A stretch of DNA of 38,544 nucleotides, taken from assembly GCA_027491215.1 (NCBI GenBank), contig JAIXWP010000020.1, forward strand, positions 1-38,544. The letters are read 5' to 3'. The DNA is from Flavobacteriales bacterium (GTDB lineage Bacteria > Bacteroidota > Bacteroidia > Flavobacteriales_D > Sanyastnellaceae). The notes beneath the pieces were generated by a model. That model was not told the DNA's origin, did no database searches, and worked only from the letters and a program-made list of their open reading frames with translations. The position numbers and the translations under genes are program-made. Each line of letters starts with the position of its first letter. Position 1 is the stretch's first letter. Of the stretch, positions 1-9,374 are shown piece after piece.

Positions 1-1
1 C

Positions 2-1924
2 GCAGGTTGGGCTTCTCCAGCAGATTCAACGGCTGCTCTAGCTGCTTCACTTGCTGCTTGGCAAGCGAGCTTTGCTGCTAATAGCAACATGGCTGCAGAA
101 ACTGGTATTACATATAATTTCACTACAGCTGGTGGTTTGAACCCAGTTCCTTCTTTCAATGTTTCTGGTGCTACTCCAGCAACTGATAGCTGGTTCTCGA
201 ATGTAACTTATAAGGGTGCATTTGATCCTAATGCTGCAAACTGGATGAATGCATGGACAGCTATTTCAACATATGGTTTCTTGAATACACAAGATCTTCC
301 ATGTGGCGAAACAATTGTTGTTTCTGACAATGGAAATGGAACTGGTACTACTACTTGGAGAGCTTGTAACACCTATGTGTTGGATGGTTTTGTATTTGTA
401 AATGATGGTCAATGTTTGACGATTGAAGCAGGTACTGTAATTAAAGGTATGCCAGGAACTGGTGCTGATGCTTCGGCACTTGTAATAGCTCGCGGTGGTA
501 AGATCTTCGCTGAAGGAACTGAAAGCGCACCAATTATCTTCACATTTGAAGGTGACCCACTAGATGGATCTATTCCATACACTACTAATGGTCAGTGGGG
601 TGGTCTTATTGTTCTAGGTAATGGTCGTTTGAACTCTTCACCTGGTGAAACACAAATCGAAGGAATTCCAGAAACTGAGCCACGTGGTATCTACGGCGGT
701 GATAATGATGATGATAATTCTGGTATCTTAAAGTATATTTCTATTCGTCACGGTGGTACTGATATCGGTGCTGGTAACGAAATCAACGGTTTGACACTTG
801 GTGGTGTAGGTTCTGCAACATTGATTGACTATGTAGAAGTTGTTTCTAACGCTGATGACGGAATCGAATTCTTTGGCGGTACTGCAAGTGTTAAGCACGC
901 AGTAGTAGCATACTCAGGTGATGACTCTTTTGACTATGATGAGGGATGGAGAGGTAAGGGCCAGTACTGGTTCACTATCCAAGACGTAAGTGATTTGGGT
1001 ACAGGCGACCGTGGTGGCGAGCACGATGGTGGAACAGATCCAGAAGACGGAAATCCATATGCTACTCCTGTCATTGCAAACGCAACTTATATGGGGCAAG
1101 GTATTGCTGCTGCTAACCGCGCGCTTACATTCAGAGACAATGCTGGTGGTGAATATCACAACTCTATCTTCTACAACTGGGGTCGTGGTGTTGATGTTGA
1201 AAATCTTGCTTCTGGTGAAGATAGCTACGCACGTTTCGAAGCTGGTGACTTGGTTCTTGCCGGTAACTGTTTCTATAACGTGGTAACAGCAGGTGTATCT
1301 TCTGCATCTGACAACTTTAAAATTGTAATGGGTACAGGTTGGCCAAGTGCTGCTGACTCAACTTCGGCTCTTGCTGCTGCTAACGCTGCTTTCCAAGCTT
1401 CTTTCGCTGCAAATGGCAACGGTTCAGCAGATCCAGGCATCGCTTATGATTTCACAGGTTCATTGCCTTTGATTTCACCAGTTCCAACGGTTGATGTTCC
1501 TGCTTCTTCAGTATTGAACGATTCTTGGTTTGATGTAGTAACTTACAAAGGTGCATTCGAAGTTGATGAAGCTTGTTCTAATAACAGCTGGTTAAATGGA
1601 TGGAGCTATTTAGCTACCAATGGGCACATCGATTGTATCGTAGGATTGAATGAATTGGAAGCTCAAAATGAAAATATGTTAATGCAGTTTTATCCAAACC
1701 CAACAACTGGTAACATTAGCTTTACAAAAAATCAACCTTTAGATAACGCGTCAATTGAAATTTACAGCATGACTGGTGCGAGAGTTTTTGTGAAAAACAC
1801 AATAAGTGCAGCGTCTAATTCTAATGTTGATATTTCATTGGAAGGCTTGTCAGACGGGCTTTACACTGTTAGATTAACCAATGGTAATGAAGTGTCATTC
1901 GGTAAATTGGTTGTGAAACACTAA
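2..1924 (+). CDS. T9SS-sorted beta-helix-like surface protein, 5' end cut off
   Basis: The reading frame is open to the left edge, so the ATG at 89 is internal; residues GWASPADST are encoded from position 5, upstream of it. A complete core (about 300-1330) is rich in Gly, Asp and Asn and looks like a right-handed beta-helix (LTIEAGTVIKG, QWGGLIVLGNG, DDGIEFFGG). A linker module that opens with GW(A/P)S(P/A)ADST occurs at nt 5 and again at nt 1337, giving a 1332-nt (444-residue) tandem period. The last ~80 residues (from FYPNPTTGNISF to GKLVVKH) are a type A T9SS sorting domain, so the protein is exported and attached to or released from the cell surface. GGT/GCT/AAC-rich codon use suggests high expression (inference). 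It precedes a TonB receptor but has its own terminator. Ligand or substrate unknown. Confidence 0.88.
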   Translation, partial: AGWASPADSTAALAASLAAWQASFAANSNMAAETGITYNFTTAGGLNPVPSFNVSGATPATDSWFSNVTYKGAFDPNAANWMNAWTAISTYGFLNTQDLPCGETIVVSDNGNGTGTTTWRACNTYVLDGFVFVNDGQCLTIEAGTVIKGMPGTGADASALVIARGGKIFAEGTESAPIIFTFEGDPLDGSIPYTTNGQWGGLIVLGNGRLNSSPGETQIEGIPETEPRGIYGGDNDDDNSGILKYISIRHGGTDIGAGNEINGLTLGGVGSATLIDYVEVVSNADDGIEFFGGTASVKHAVVAYSGDDSFDYDEGWRGKGQYWFTIQDVSDLGTGDRGGEHDGGTDPEDGNPYATPVIANATYMGQGIAAANRALTFRDNAGGEYHNSIFYNWGRGVDVENLASGEDSYARFEAGDLVLAGNCFYNVVTAGVSSASDNFKIVMGTGWPSAADSTSALAAANAAFQASFAANGNGSADPGIAYDFTGSLPLISPVPTVDVPASSVLNDSWFDVVTYKGAFEVDEACSNNSWLNGWSYLATNGHIDCIVGLNELEAQNENMLMQFYPNPTTGNISFTKNQPLDNASIEIYSMTGARVFVKNTISAASNSNVDISLEGLSDGLYTVRLTNGNEVSFGKLVVKH

Positions 1925-1951
1925 TTTGATTTTAGAGATATTTTTAAAAAG

Positions 1952-1976
1952 GACGACCCCATGGGTCGTCTTTTTT
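1952..1976 (+). terminator. Rho-independent terminator after the beta-helix protein
   Basis: Perfect 8-bp stem (1952-1959 pairs with 1963-1970) with a 3-nt loop, followed by six T. A-run 1946-1950 precedes it, so the stem could extend. It lies 27 nt after the stop at 1924 and separates this gene from the TonB receptor. Confidence 0.9.
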
Positions 1977-2054
1977 CATTTAGTTATTATAAACTCCTAT
2001 TAACAATCGTGTAACATAGCGGTGCGAAATCGCAGCAGATTAAATACAACAACA

Positions 2055-5000
2055 ATGCGTTCTATATTTTTCGCAATTTTTACTTTTTTCTGCACTTCTG
2101 TTTTTGCTCAATCTTCGCTCCGTGGTCAAATCTCGGATATCGAAACCGGAGAGTTCCTTGTGGGGGTCTTAGTTACCATGGAAAGTAATCCTTTAAAAGG
2201 AGCTGCAACTGATCTAGATGGTAATTTTAGCATTGAAAATCTTGAGACCGGCAAACAACGCTTCGTTTTTCGCTTTACTTCTTATCGTACTGATACCATT
2301 TCATTTGATTTAAAGCCAGGTGTAAATATATACAACCACATATTAGCAAGCGAAAGCTACAGTATGGCTGGTATTGAAATCGTCGCAAAAGCGAACCAAG
2401 GTTCGAAGACGTTCCTTACAGCAATGCAGCAAAAATCTGCGACTGTTTTGGATGGAACTACAAGTGATCAAATGAAGAAATTGGGAGATAGCGACGCATC
2501 TGGTGCAATCAAGCGTGTAGTGGGTGTATCTCTAGTTGGTAATTTTGTCTTCGTACGCGGACTTTCAGATCGTTATAGCCAAGTGGTATTGAACGGGGCT
2601 CAAGTACCAAGCTTAGACCCACGTCGTAATTCTATTCAAATGGACGTGTTTCCAACCAATGCGTTGGACAACTTGATGATCAGCAAAACATTCTCTCCAA
2701 ACCTTCCTGGCAGTTTTACAGGTGGTTTGATTGACGTGAGAACTAAGGATTTTCCTGAAAAATTTAATCTAACATACGGTGTTAGTGTGGGATATAATCC
2801 AAATGTGAATTTGAATGATCAATTCATGTCATCACTAACTTCTGGAACAGACTTCTTAGGATTTGATAGCGGATATCGTGAAGTAGACGCAATCGTTTCG
2901 GATGGCAAAGTTCCTCAAGTGAATTTCTCTAACTACTACGATGCAATGGTGCTTGGAGGCTTGCAGAGTGATCTTGCAGCTTTGGGTATTGATAACGCAT
3001 CAGATATTGGAACGGCAGCTGGACAGCAAACAATCAATCAAATTATTAGTGCCAATGCAAATGATGGCATCACAAGTTTGACTCAGGTGAACGCATTGCT
3101 TCAAGAAGCTCGTGAGGTTTCGAACCAGGATTTGAGCCAAATGGCGAAGTCTTTTGAAAATACGTGGGATCCTGTTAGAAAAAGATCTCCACTTAACATG
3201 AGCCACAACCTTTCTTTTGGTAACCAAGGGAAAATTGGAAGCAAAGTATTTGGATACAATGTTGGTGTGACTTATTCGAAGAAATACGATTACTACGAAA
3301 ACGGTGTAACAGGTCGTTACAAATTGACAGGTGTTAATACCGAGGTGAACTCATTAAACACTGATCAACTTTTCACAGATACTCGAGGTGATGAAACGAA
3401 TCTTCTCAGTTTGCTTGGTAACACAAGCTTGAAATTGAATGATAAAAACAAAATAGGTATTGTATTCATGCGCACGCAGACAGGTACCAATTCTGCACGT
3501 TATCAAGATGGTATCAACCCAAGCGACCAAGTAGGTCTGGGGCAGGAGCAACGTACAATCAATTACAACGCTCGTGCAATCAACATCGCTCAAGTGAAGG
3601 GTGAACACCTCTTTATGGATTTCCATAAGCTCAGAATGTCTTGGATTGGCTCTTACACTTTTGGTGAACAAAACACTCCTGACCTTCGTGTTTTTGTAAA
3701 TAGCTATGAAGAACTTCCTGCACGCACGCTTTACTTCGATGCTGATGGTAACGACGTGACTGAAGATGCGGTAGCTCTTTTGGCTGATGGAGAAAATCTG
3801 AATGAATACTTTCCAGGATACACCGTTGGTCAAACAGAAGCGGGTGAATTGGAATATTCGATCCGTAACAACCTTTATCCTGCACCGACACGTTACTACC
3901 GTCAAATGAAAGAGGGTAGCCTCGACACTCACGTGGATTTTGATATGCCTATCGGTGGTAACCCAGAATTGGAGAATAAGTTGATGTTTGGACTTGGTCG
4001 TGTTTATTCTACACGAAAGCTAGACGAGCAACGTTATAGTTTTATTTCAAATGGCTTGACTTACGATGGAAATCCTGCGAATTATTTCATTGCAGCAAAT
4101 ATGAATGTGATTCCAGGCGGCACTAACCCTTACTTGGTGTTAAGAGAAGATACTGAACTTCAAAATAGCTACAAGGCATTCCAACAAGTAATAGCAGCTT
4201 ATGCTATGACAGATTGGAATTTTAATAAGCGTATGAGATTGGTAGCTGGTGTGCGTTTGGAAAAAACTGACATGCTACTCGAGAGCAGAAAACTTGAAGA
4301 ACCATTATTGAATGAAGAATTGAGAAAGGAATATGAAGGAAAAATTGACGAACTCGATGTGCTTCCATCCTTGAACTTCAACTGGCAAGTGTCGAAGAAT
4401 CAGAACAAAGTTTCTAATGTTCGCGTTGGTTACAATCGCACTCTTGCTCGTCCAAGCTTCCTTGAAAAAGCGCCATTCTCAACATATGATTTCGAAACTC
4501 AAACTCAGTTGACTGGTAACCCAGAACTTCAAATCGTAAACATAGATAACTATGATTTGCGTTTCGAACACTTCCCAAATCCTGGAGAAATCTATTCTGC
4601 GGGAGTATTCTTTAAAGATTTCCAAAGACCAATCGAACTTGTAACAAACCCAAATGCAGCTAACATTGAATTGACTTGGGAGAACGTAAAGCGTTCGGTA
4701 GTTTATGGTGTTGAATTGGAGGTTAAAAAAGCACTTTGGAGAGATGAAGATCAATTGGCTGGACCATTGAGTGCAGGAGTTAACTTCTCTTATATCATCA
4801 GCCAAACCACTATTGTTGAGGATGAATTGACACAAATCAGAGCAACCGATCCAAGTCACAAAGAATATCGTCCGTTATTTGGTCAAGCTCCATATATTGT
4901 GAATGCATTCTTGTCATTCTCTCCAGATTCTACTGGTTGGAATGTAAATCTTGCTTACAACCTTCAAGGTCCAAAACTTTTCCTAGTAACAAAAGGTGGA

Positions 5001-5207
5001 ACACCTGACGTTTATGATCAACCAGTTGGATTGCTTGACTTCACAGTATCAAAAGCAATTGGTGAGCATTTTGCGATCGGTGCACAAGCGAGAAATATAC
5101 TTGATGCTGAAATCAGAAGATACTACAAGTTCAAGGATCAAGAATACGATTGGCAATCTTTCAAGCCAGGTCGTGTATTCAACCTCAGCTTGACATACAG
5201 AATATAG
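2055..5207 (+). CDS. TonB-dependent outer membrane receptor with carboxypeptidase-regulatory-like N-terminus
   Basis: About 1050 residues. I prefer the ATG at 2055 over an in-frame GTG at 2022 because it places a clean signal peptide at the N-terminus (MRSIFFAIFTFFCTSVFAQ). Residues ~20-110 form a CarboxypepD_reg-like beta-sandwich (GQISDIETGEFLVGVLV, TDLDGNFSIENL). A TonB plug follows at ~120-240 (FVFVRGLSDRYSQVVLNGA, GSFTGGLIDVRTKDFP), then a beta-barrel ending in FNLSLTYRI, with a C-terminal aromatic-Arg-Ile as is usual for outer membrane barrels. The family imports large substrates such as siderophores, glycans or peptides using TonB energy. No SusD-like partner is beside it, so the substrate cannot be named. 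The neighbouring T9SS surface protein may be a functional partner (inference). Confidence 0.93.
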   Translation: MRSIFFAIFTFFCTSVFAQSSLRGQISDIETGEFLVGVLVTMESNPLKGAATDLDGNFSIENLETGKQRFVFRFTSYRTDTISFDLKPGVNIYNHILASESYSMAGIEIVAKANQGSKTFLTAMQQKSATVLDGTTSDQMKKLGDSDASGAIKRVVGVSLVGNFVFVRGLSDRYSQVVLNGAQVPSLDPRRNSIQMDVFPTNALDNLMISKTFSPNLPGSFTGGLIDVRTKDFPEKFNLTYGVSVGYNPNVNLNDQFMSSLTSGTDFLGFDSGYREVDAIVSDGKVPQVNFSNYYDAMVLGGLQSDLAALGIDNASDIGTAAGQQTINQIISANANDGITSLTQVNALLQEAREVSNQDLSQMAKSFENTWDPVRKRSPLNMSHNLSFGNQGKIGSKVFGYNVGVTYSKKYDYYENGVTGRYKLTGVNTEVNSLNTDQLFTDTRGDETNLLSLLGNTSLKLNDKNKIGIVFMRTQTGTNSARYQDGINPSDQVGLGQEQRTINYNARAINIAQVKGEHLFMDFHKLRMSWIGSYTFGEQNTPDLRVFVNSYEELPARTLYFDADGNDVTEDAVALLADGENLNEYFPGYTVGQTEAGELEYSIRNNLYPAPTRYYRQMKEGSLDTHVDFDMPIGGNPELENKLMFGLGRVYSTRKLDEQRYSFISNGLTYDGNPANYFIAANMNVIPGGTNPYLVLREDTELQNSYKAFQQVIAAYAMTDWNFNKRMRLVAGVRLEKTDMLLESRKLEEPLLNEELRKEYEGKIDELDVLPSLNFNWQVSKNQNKVSNVRVGYNRTLARPSFLEKAPFSTYDFETQTQLTGNPELQIVNIDNYDLRFEHFPNPGEIYSAGVFFKDFQRPIELVTNPNAANIELTWENVKRSVVYGVELEVKKALWRDEDQLAGPLSAGVNFSYIISQTTIVEDELTQIRATDPSHKEYRPLFGQAPYIVNAFLSFSPDSTGWNVNLAYNLQGPKLFLVTKGGTPDVYDQPVGLLDFTVSKAIGEHFAIGAQARNILDAEIRRYYKFKDQEYDWQSFKPGRVFNLSLTYRI

Positions 5208-5223
5208 TTTTTGTAAAAAATAC

Positions 5224-5257
5224 AAAAAGGGCTGTCTTGAAAAAGACAGCCCTTTTT
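5224..5257. terminator. Bidirectional terminator between TonB receptor and inositol monophosphatase
   Basis: Perfect 15-bp inverted repeat (5224-5238 with 5243-5257) and a 4-nt loop. The arms begin with five A and end with five T, so both strands present a GC-rich hairpin followed by a U-run. It lies between two converging genes; the minus-strand stop begins at 5261. Confidence 0.93.
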
Positions 5258-5260
5258 ATT

Positions 5261-6055
5261 TTAAGAGAAATATTGTTCTATGATTTCTCGAAGTTCTTCA
5301 TGAACCAAACCATTGGTGCAATTCAAATCGAGCCCGTAGATTGGGTTGGAGCCATTGTTGAACTCTGTTGATTTACCACCTGCTTCGGTGACAATTATGC
5401 AACCCGCAGCCACGTCCCAAGGATTCAGTCCATATTCATAAAATCCTTCGAATCTACCGCACGCAGTCCAAGCCATATCCAATGCCGCACTTCCCAATCG
5501 TCGCATCCCACGAGTGCGATGCATCAAGCTTTGAAACAGTCTCAAGTATTGTTCCTCACGCCCAAAATCATCATATGGAAATCCAGTAGCCAATAGACTC
5601 GATGACAAAGTTGCTATGGTAGAAACCTTGATAGGACTATCATTCATGAATGCACCATTTCCCTTTGAAGCTGAAAACATTTCATCTGAATTAGGATCGA
5701 AGATCACTCCAAGGATAGGTTCGTTCCCATCTGTAAGGCCAATACTCGTGCACCATACAGGAACGCCATGGACAAAATTAGTGGTGCCATCCAATGGATC
5801 TATCACCCAATTCAAGCCTCCTTCAATTTTTTCTCCTGTACCTTCTTCTGCAACAAAACCCGCCTGTGGCAGCAGATTGCGAAGGCCCTCTACAAAGCGA
5901 CGCTCGCTTTCCTTATCTACAAAGGTCACGAGATTGTTTTCTGTTTTGATTTCTGCAGTCGATTCATGCGTCGTCTGCTGCTTCATCCAATTTCCAATCT
6001 CTCTGCTTAGCTTAATAACTTCGTTGGTTAATTGTGCCAATTCTTGCTTATTCAT
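5261..6055 (-). CDS. Inositol monophosphatase family protein (SuhB/CysQ-like)
   Basis: 264 residues, the usual family length. The metal-binding signature of Mg-dependent inositol monophosphatases is complete: E70-E71 (VAEEG), DPLDGTT at 86-92 inside WVIDPLDGTTNF, and the C-terminal WDVAAG motif (W213, D214) followed by TEAGG. The family hydrolyses phosphate monoesters such as inositol phosphate, or 3'-phosphoadenosine 5'-phosphate in CysQ; sequence alone does not choose between them. Cytosolic, no signal peptide. The start ATG at 6055 lies back to back with the oxidoreductase gene, leaving 47 nt for two divergent promoters. A near-match to the -7 box (TAAATTCG, minus strand, 6060-6067) is just upstream. 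Confidence 0.92.
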   Translation of the reverse strand: MNKQELAQLTNEVIKLSREIGNWMKQQTTHESTAEIKTENNLVTFVDKESERRFVEGLRNLLPQAGFVAEEGTGEKIEGGLNWVIDPLDGTTNFVHGVPVWCTSIGLTDGNEPILGVIFDPNSDEMFSASKGNGAFMNDSPIKVSTIATLSSSLLATGFPYDDFGREEQYLRLFQSLMHRTRGMRRLGSAALDMAWTACGRFEGFYEYGLNPWDVAAGCIIVTEAGGKSTEFNNGSNPIYGLDLNCTNGLVHEELREIIEQYFS

Positions 6056-6102
6056 GGTGCGAATTTACTTCTTTTGTTACTTTCGAGATAAATTCAGACA
6101 AT

Positions 6103-8409
6103 ATGCCTGACGTTACAACCAAACATAGAAGAGTAAAAATAGTTCCTCCTGAGGAATTGACAGGTCTTGAATTGGATAAACCATCCAATGCGGCAGCAGG
6201 CATCACAGGAGTGACGGTGGCGATGAAACACATTGCTGAAGAAACAGGAATGTGGAAGGGACTAAAAATTCTCAGTAAACTAAACCAGCGCCACGGAATC
6301 GACTGTCCTGGTTGTGCTTGGCCAGAACCGAATCATCGTTCGGCTGTGGCGGAATATTGTGAAAACGGAGCCAAGGCAATCGCTGAAGAAGCAACAGAAA
6401 AGAAATGTGATATCGGATTTTTTGCTGAGCATAGTGTTGAAGAAATGAGCTTTTGGTCGGATTATAAAATCGGCAAGAGCGGTCGTGTAACACATCCCAT
6501 GTATTTACCGAAAGGGGCTTCTTACTACGAGCCAATTTCTTGGGAAAAAGCCTATCAGATTATCGCTGATGAATTAAAGTCTTGCAGCACTCCCGATGAA
6601 GCTGTGTTTTATACGAGTGGTCGTACTAGTAATGAAGCAGCGTTTTTATATCAACTCTTTGTAAGATTATTTGGGACTAATAATCTACCAGACTGTTCTA
6701 ATATGTGCCACGAAAGCAGTGGAGTGGGTCTTGGTGAAACCATCGGTATTGGAAAAGGAACAGTGACGGTCGATGATATTTATAACGCAGAGGTGATTCT
6801 TGTAGTGGGTCAAAACCCAGGAACCAATCACCCTCGAATGCTTTCTGCCCTCCAAAAATGCAAGGAGAATGGAGGAAAAGTAATTCACATCAATCCGCTT
6901 CCAGAAACTGGAACTACAAAGTTTGTCAATCCTCAAAGTCCATTAGACGTCTTAAAGGGCGGAGTGAAGATTGCAGATTATTTCTTGCAAGTTAAAATTG
7001 CGGGTGATATTCCATTGTTTAAAATCTTGCTTCATTATATCCTAGAAGAAGAAAAGAAACACCCCGGTGCAGTGGTTGATCAAACATTCATTACCGAACA
7101 AACGCTCGGTTATGATGATTTTATTTCTGAAATCGCACAGTTAGATATTCCTAAAGCACTTGAAGCATGTGGCGTGGAGCATTCACTTCTCAAGGAGGTT
7201 GCTACCTTACTTTCTGCAAACAAGAAAATAATTACTTGTTGGGCAATGGGAATAACGCAGCAAAAGCATGCAGTAAATACGATTCGCGAAATTGTGAATA
7301 TGCACTTATTGCGCGGCGCTGTTGGTATTCCAGGTGCAGGCTTGTGTCCGGTGAGAGGTCACAGCAATGTGCAAGGAGATAGAACCATGGGCATTTATGA
7401 AAAACCAAAAAGCGAATTTTTGGATTCGTTGGATAAGGTCTATCAGTTTTCAAGCCCGCGTCACCATGGATATGACGTGGTAGAGACTATCGAGGCGATG
7501 CATGAGGGAAAGGTGAAGGTGTTTATGGCAATGGGTGGCAATTTTATCAGCGCCACTCCTGATAGTGAGTTCACAGGAAAAGCTGTTCAGAATGTGGGCC
7601 TTACAGTACAGGTGTCCACTAAGCTAAATCGTGCGCACTTGGTGACAGGTGAGCATGCGCTTATTCTACCTTGTCTCGGCAGAACCGAGTTGGACTTACA
7701 GAAATCGGGAGAGCAATTTGTGACAGTAGAAAATTCGATGGGTGTAGTACACACTTCCAGAGGAAACGTGAAGCCCGCAGACCATCATTTGAAATCCGAA
7801 CCTGCAATCGTTTCTGAATTAGCAGATGTTGTTTTTGGAAATAAATTCAACATTGCTTGGAAGGAAATGAGAGATAATTACGATTTGATTCGTAACGAAA
7901 TCGAAAAAGTAATTCCTGGTTTCGATGACTTCAATAAGCGTGTTCGTCAACCAGATGGCTTCTATTTGCCAAACGGCCCACGCAACGGAAAATTCACAAC
8001 ATCCTCTGGAAAGGCGCTTTTTACTGTGAATCCTATGCCTCAGTTCTCAGTTCCGAAGGATCATTTAGTAATGATGACCATCAGAAGTCATGATCAGTAT
8101 AACACTACTATCTATGGATTAGATGATCGATATAGAGGAATCAAAAATGAACGCAGAGTGGTGTTGATGAATCGTCAAGACATGCATCATTTTGGATTTA
8201 GAGAAAAAGAATTGGTGAATATTGTGAGCGATCAAGATGGTACTTCTCGAGTAGCATCTCATTTCCATGTGATTCCATTTGATATTCCAAAGGGAAGCTG
8301 CGCTACTTATTTTCCAGAAACAAATTGTCTTGTACCTTTATCAAGTGTTGCGGATAGAAGCAAGACTCCTATGAGCAAATATATTATTGTGAGGTTAGAA
8401 AAGTTGTGA
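6103..8409 (+). CDS. FdhF/YdeP-family molybdopterin oxidoreductase
   Basis: 768 residues from the ATG at 6103. A longer in-frame TTG at 6034 would run back through the divergent gene's start and is unlikely. Features of the YdeP subgroup of formate dehydrogenase alpha-like enzymes are visible: GIDCPGCAWPEPNHR near residues 66-79 (C68 and C71), the molybdopterin domains (YTSGRTSNEAAFLYQLFVR, EVILVVGQNPGTNHPRM, GAGLCPVRGHSNVQGDRTMG) and a C-terminal molydopterin dinucleotide-binding domain (MMTIRSHDQYNTTIYG). YdeP is linked to acid resistance in E. coli; its reaction is not established, so formate oxidation should not be assumed. A one-mismatch -7 box (TACTTTCG, 6078-6085) lies 17 nt before this ATG. 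The DUF58 gene follows after 17 nt and is probably co-transcribed. Confidence 0.9.
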   Translation: MPDVTTKHRRVKIVPPEELTGLELDKPSNAAAGITGVTVAMKHIAEETGMWKGLKILSKLNQRHGIDCPGCAWPEPNHRSAVAEYCENGAKAIAEEATEKKCDIGFFAEHSVEEMSFWSDYKIGKSGRVTHPMYLPKGASYYEPISWEKAYQIIADELKSCSTPDEAVFYTSGRTSNEAAFLYQLFVRLFGTNNLPDCSNMCHESSGVGLGETIGIGKGTVTVDDIYNAEVILVVGQNPGTNHPRMLSALQKCKENGGKVIHINPLPETGTTKFVNPQSPLDVLKGGVKIADYFLQVKIAGDIPLFKILLHYILEEEKKHPGAVVDQTFITEQTLGYDDFISEIAQLDIPKALEACGVEHSLLKEVATLLSANKKIITCWAMGITQQKHAVNTIREIVNMHLLRGAVGIPGAGLCPVRGHSNVQGDRTMGIYEKPKSEFLDSLDKVYQFSSPRHHGYDVVETIEAMHEGKVKVFMAMGGNFISATPDSEFTGKAVQNVGLTVQVSTKLNRAHLVTGEHALILPCLGRTELDLQKSGEQFVTVENSMGVVHTSRGNVKPADHHLKSEPAIVSELADVVFGNKFNIAWKEMRDNYDLIRNEIEKVIPGFDDFNKRVRQPDGFYLPNGPRNGKFTTSSGKALFTVNPMPQFSVPKDHLVMMTIRSHDQYNTTIYGLDDRYRGIKNERRVVLMNRQDMHHFGFREKELVNIVSDQDGTSRVASHFHVIPFDIPKGSCATYFPETNCLVPLSSVADRSKTPMSKYIIVRLEKL

Positions 8410-8426
8410 TTGATTAAATTTGAAGT

Positions 8427-9374
8427 ATGCCAATTAATATTGATAGAAGACAAATTCAAAACCTGAGTAGGCTTGAATTGCTTGCGAAGCAAGCAGTGGA
8501 GGGATTTATTACTGGTATGCACAAAAGCCCTTTTCATGGATTCTCTGTTGAGTTTGCGGAACATCGCCAATATAATAGCGGTGAAAGCACACGTCACCTC
8601 GACTGGAAGTTACTTGCACGCACAGACAAACACTTTGTGAAGAGATATGAGGAAGAAACGAATTTGAGATGTCAAATTCTCATTGATACTTCTTCTTCGA
8701 TGTATTTTCCTGGAGGCGTAAAACCCGATGGCCCAGAGCTCAACAAACTCAAATTTTCAATTTATGGTGCTGCAGCATTAATTGATCTCTTGCGCAATCA
8801 GCGCGATGCTGTTGGACTCAGTATTTTCTCGGATAAAATTGATGTCAATACTAAGGCTGCGAGTAGTGGTTCACACATCAATTACTTATTTAATGAGCTC
8901 GAAAAACTTCTAGAATCGGTAGGGGAGAGCCAAGGAAAAAAGACGTTTGTGACCGACACATTGCACGAAATTGCAGAGAGCGTTCACCGACGTTCTTTAG
9001 TAGTGATATTCTCTGATATGCTTGATAATTCTGAAAAATCAGATGAACTCTTTAGTGCTCTTCAACACTTAAAGCATAACAAACATGAGGTAATTCTTTT
9101 CCATGTGACTGATAAATCAAAGGAGGAGTTATTCGAATTTGAAAATAGACCATACACTTTTACCGATCTTGAATCCGGTCAAGAGATCAAAGTAAATCCA
9201 GCAGATGTGCGAGATATTTATTTTGAGAACATGAAAAAGTTCAAGACAGATTTGAAATTGAAGTGTGGTGCTTATCAAATTGATTTTGTAGAAGCTGATA
9301 TCCATGAGGGATTCAATCACATCTTGCTTCAGTATTTCATTAAGCGTCAAAAAATGAATGCAGGTACCCGCTAG
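8427..9374 (+). CDS. DUF58 / von Willebrand A-like domain protein
   Basis: 315 residues. The DUF58 core is clear: GFSVEFAEHRQYNSGE, then HLDWKLLARTDKHFVKRYEEE, where the conserved D-W-K and R-Y-E-E lie. A MIDAS-like DTSSSM (DxSxS) follows in LIDTSSSMYF, indicating a von Willebrand A fold that may bind a metal ion. DUF58 proteins usually sit beside a MoxR ATPase and Bat/VWA membrane proteins and are thought to act in metalloenzyme or protein-complex maturation. Here there is no MoxR; the neighbour is a molybdoenzyme 17 nt upstream, which hints at a role in its maturation (inference). The stop TAG overlaps the converging ribonuclease Z stop within CTAG at 9371-9374. Confidence 0.88.
   Translation: MPINIDRRQIQNLSRLELLAKQAVEGFITGMHKSPFHGFSVEFAEHRQYNSGESTRHLDWKLLARTDKHFVKRYEEETNLRCQILIDTSSSMYFPGGVKPDGPELNKLKFSIYGAAALIDLLRNQRDAVGLSIFSDKIDVNTKAASSGSHINYLFNELEKLLESVGESQGKKTFVTDTLHEIAESVHRRSLVVIFSDMLDNSEKSDELFSALQHLKHNKHEVILFHVTDKSKEELFEFENRPYTFTDLESGQEIKVNPADVRDIYFENMKKFKTDLKLKCGAYQIDFVEADIHEGFNHILLQYFIKRQKMNAGTR

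Noticed and set aside
2022-2054. GTG start for the TonB receptor
   Set aside because: It would place a charged polar stretch before an otherwise ideal signal peptide starting at the ATG at 2055.
3354-3932. Minus-strand 192-residue open frame inside the TonB receptor
   Set aside because: It is antisense to a clearly conserved beta-barrel sequence and shows no family motif.
6034-6102. N-terminal extension of the molybdopterin oxidoreductase from a TTG
   Set aside because: It overlaps the divergent gene's start and its promoter space; family proteins begin near the ATG at 6103.
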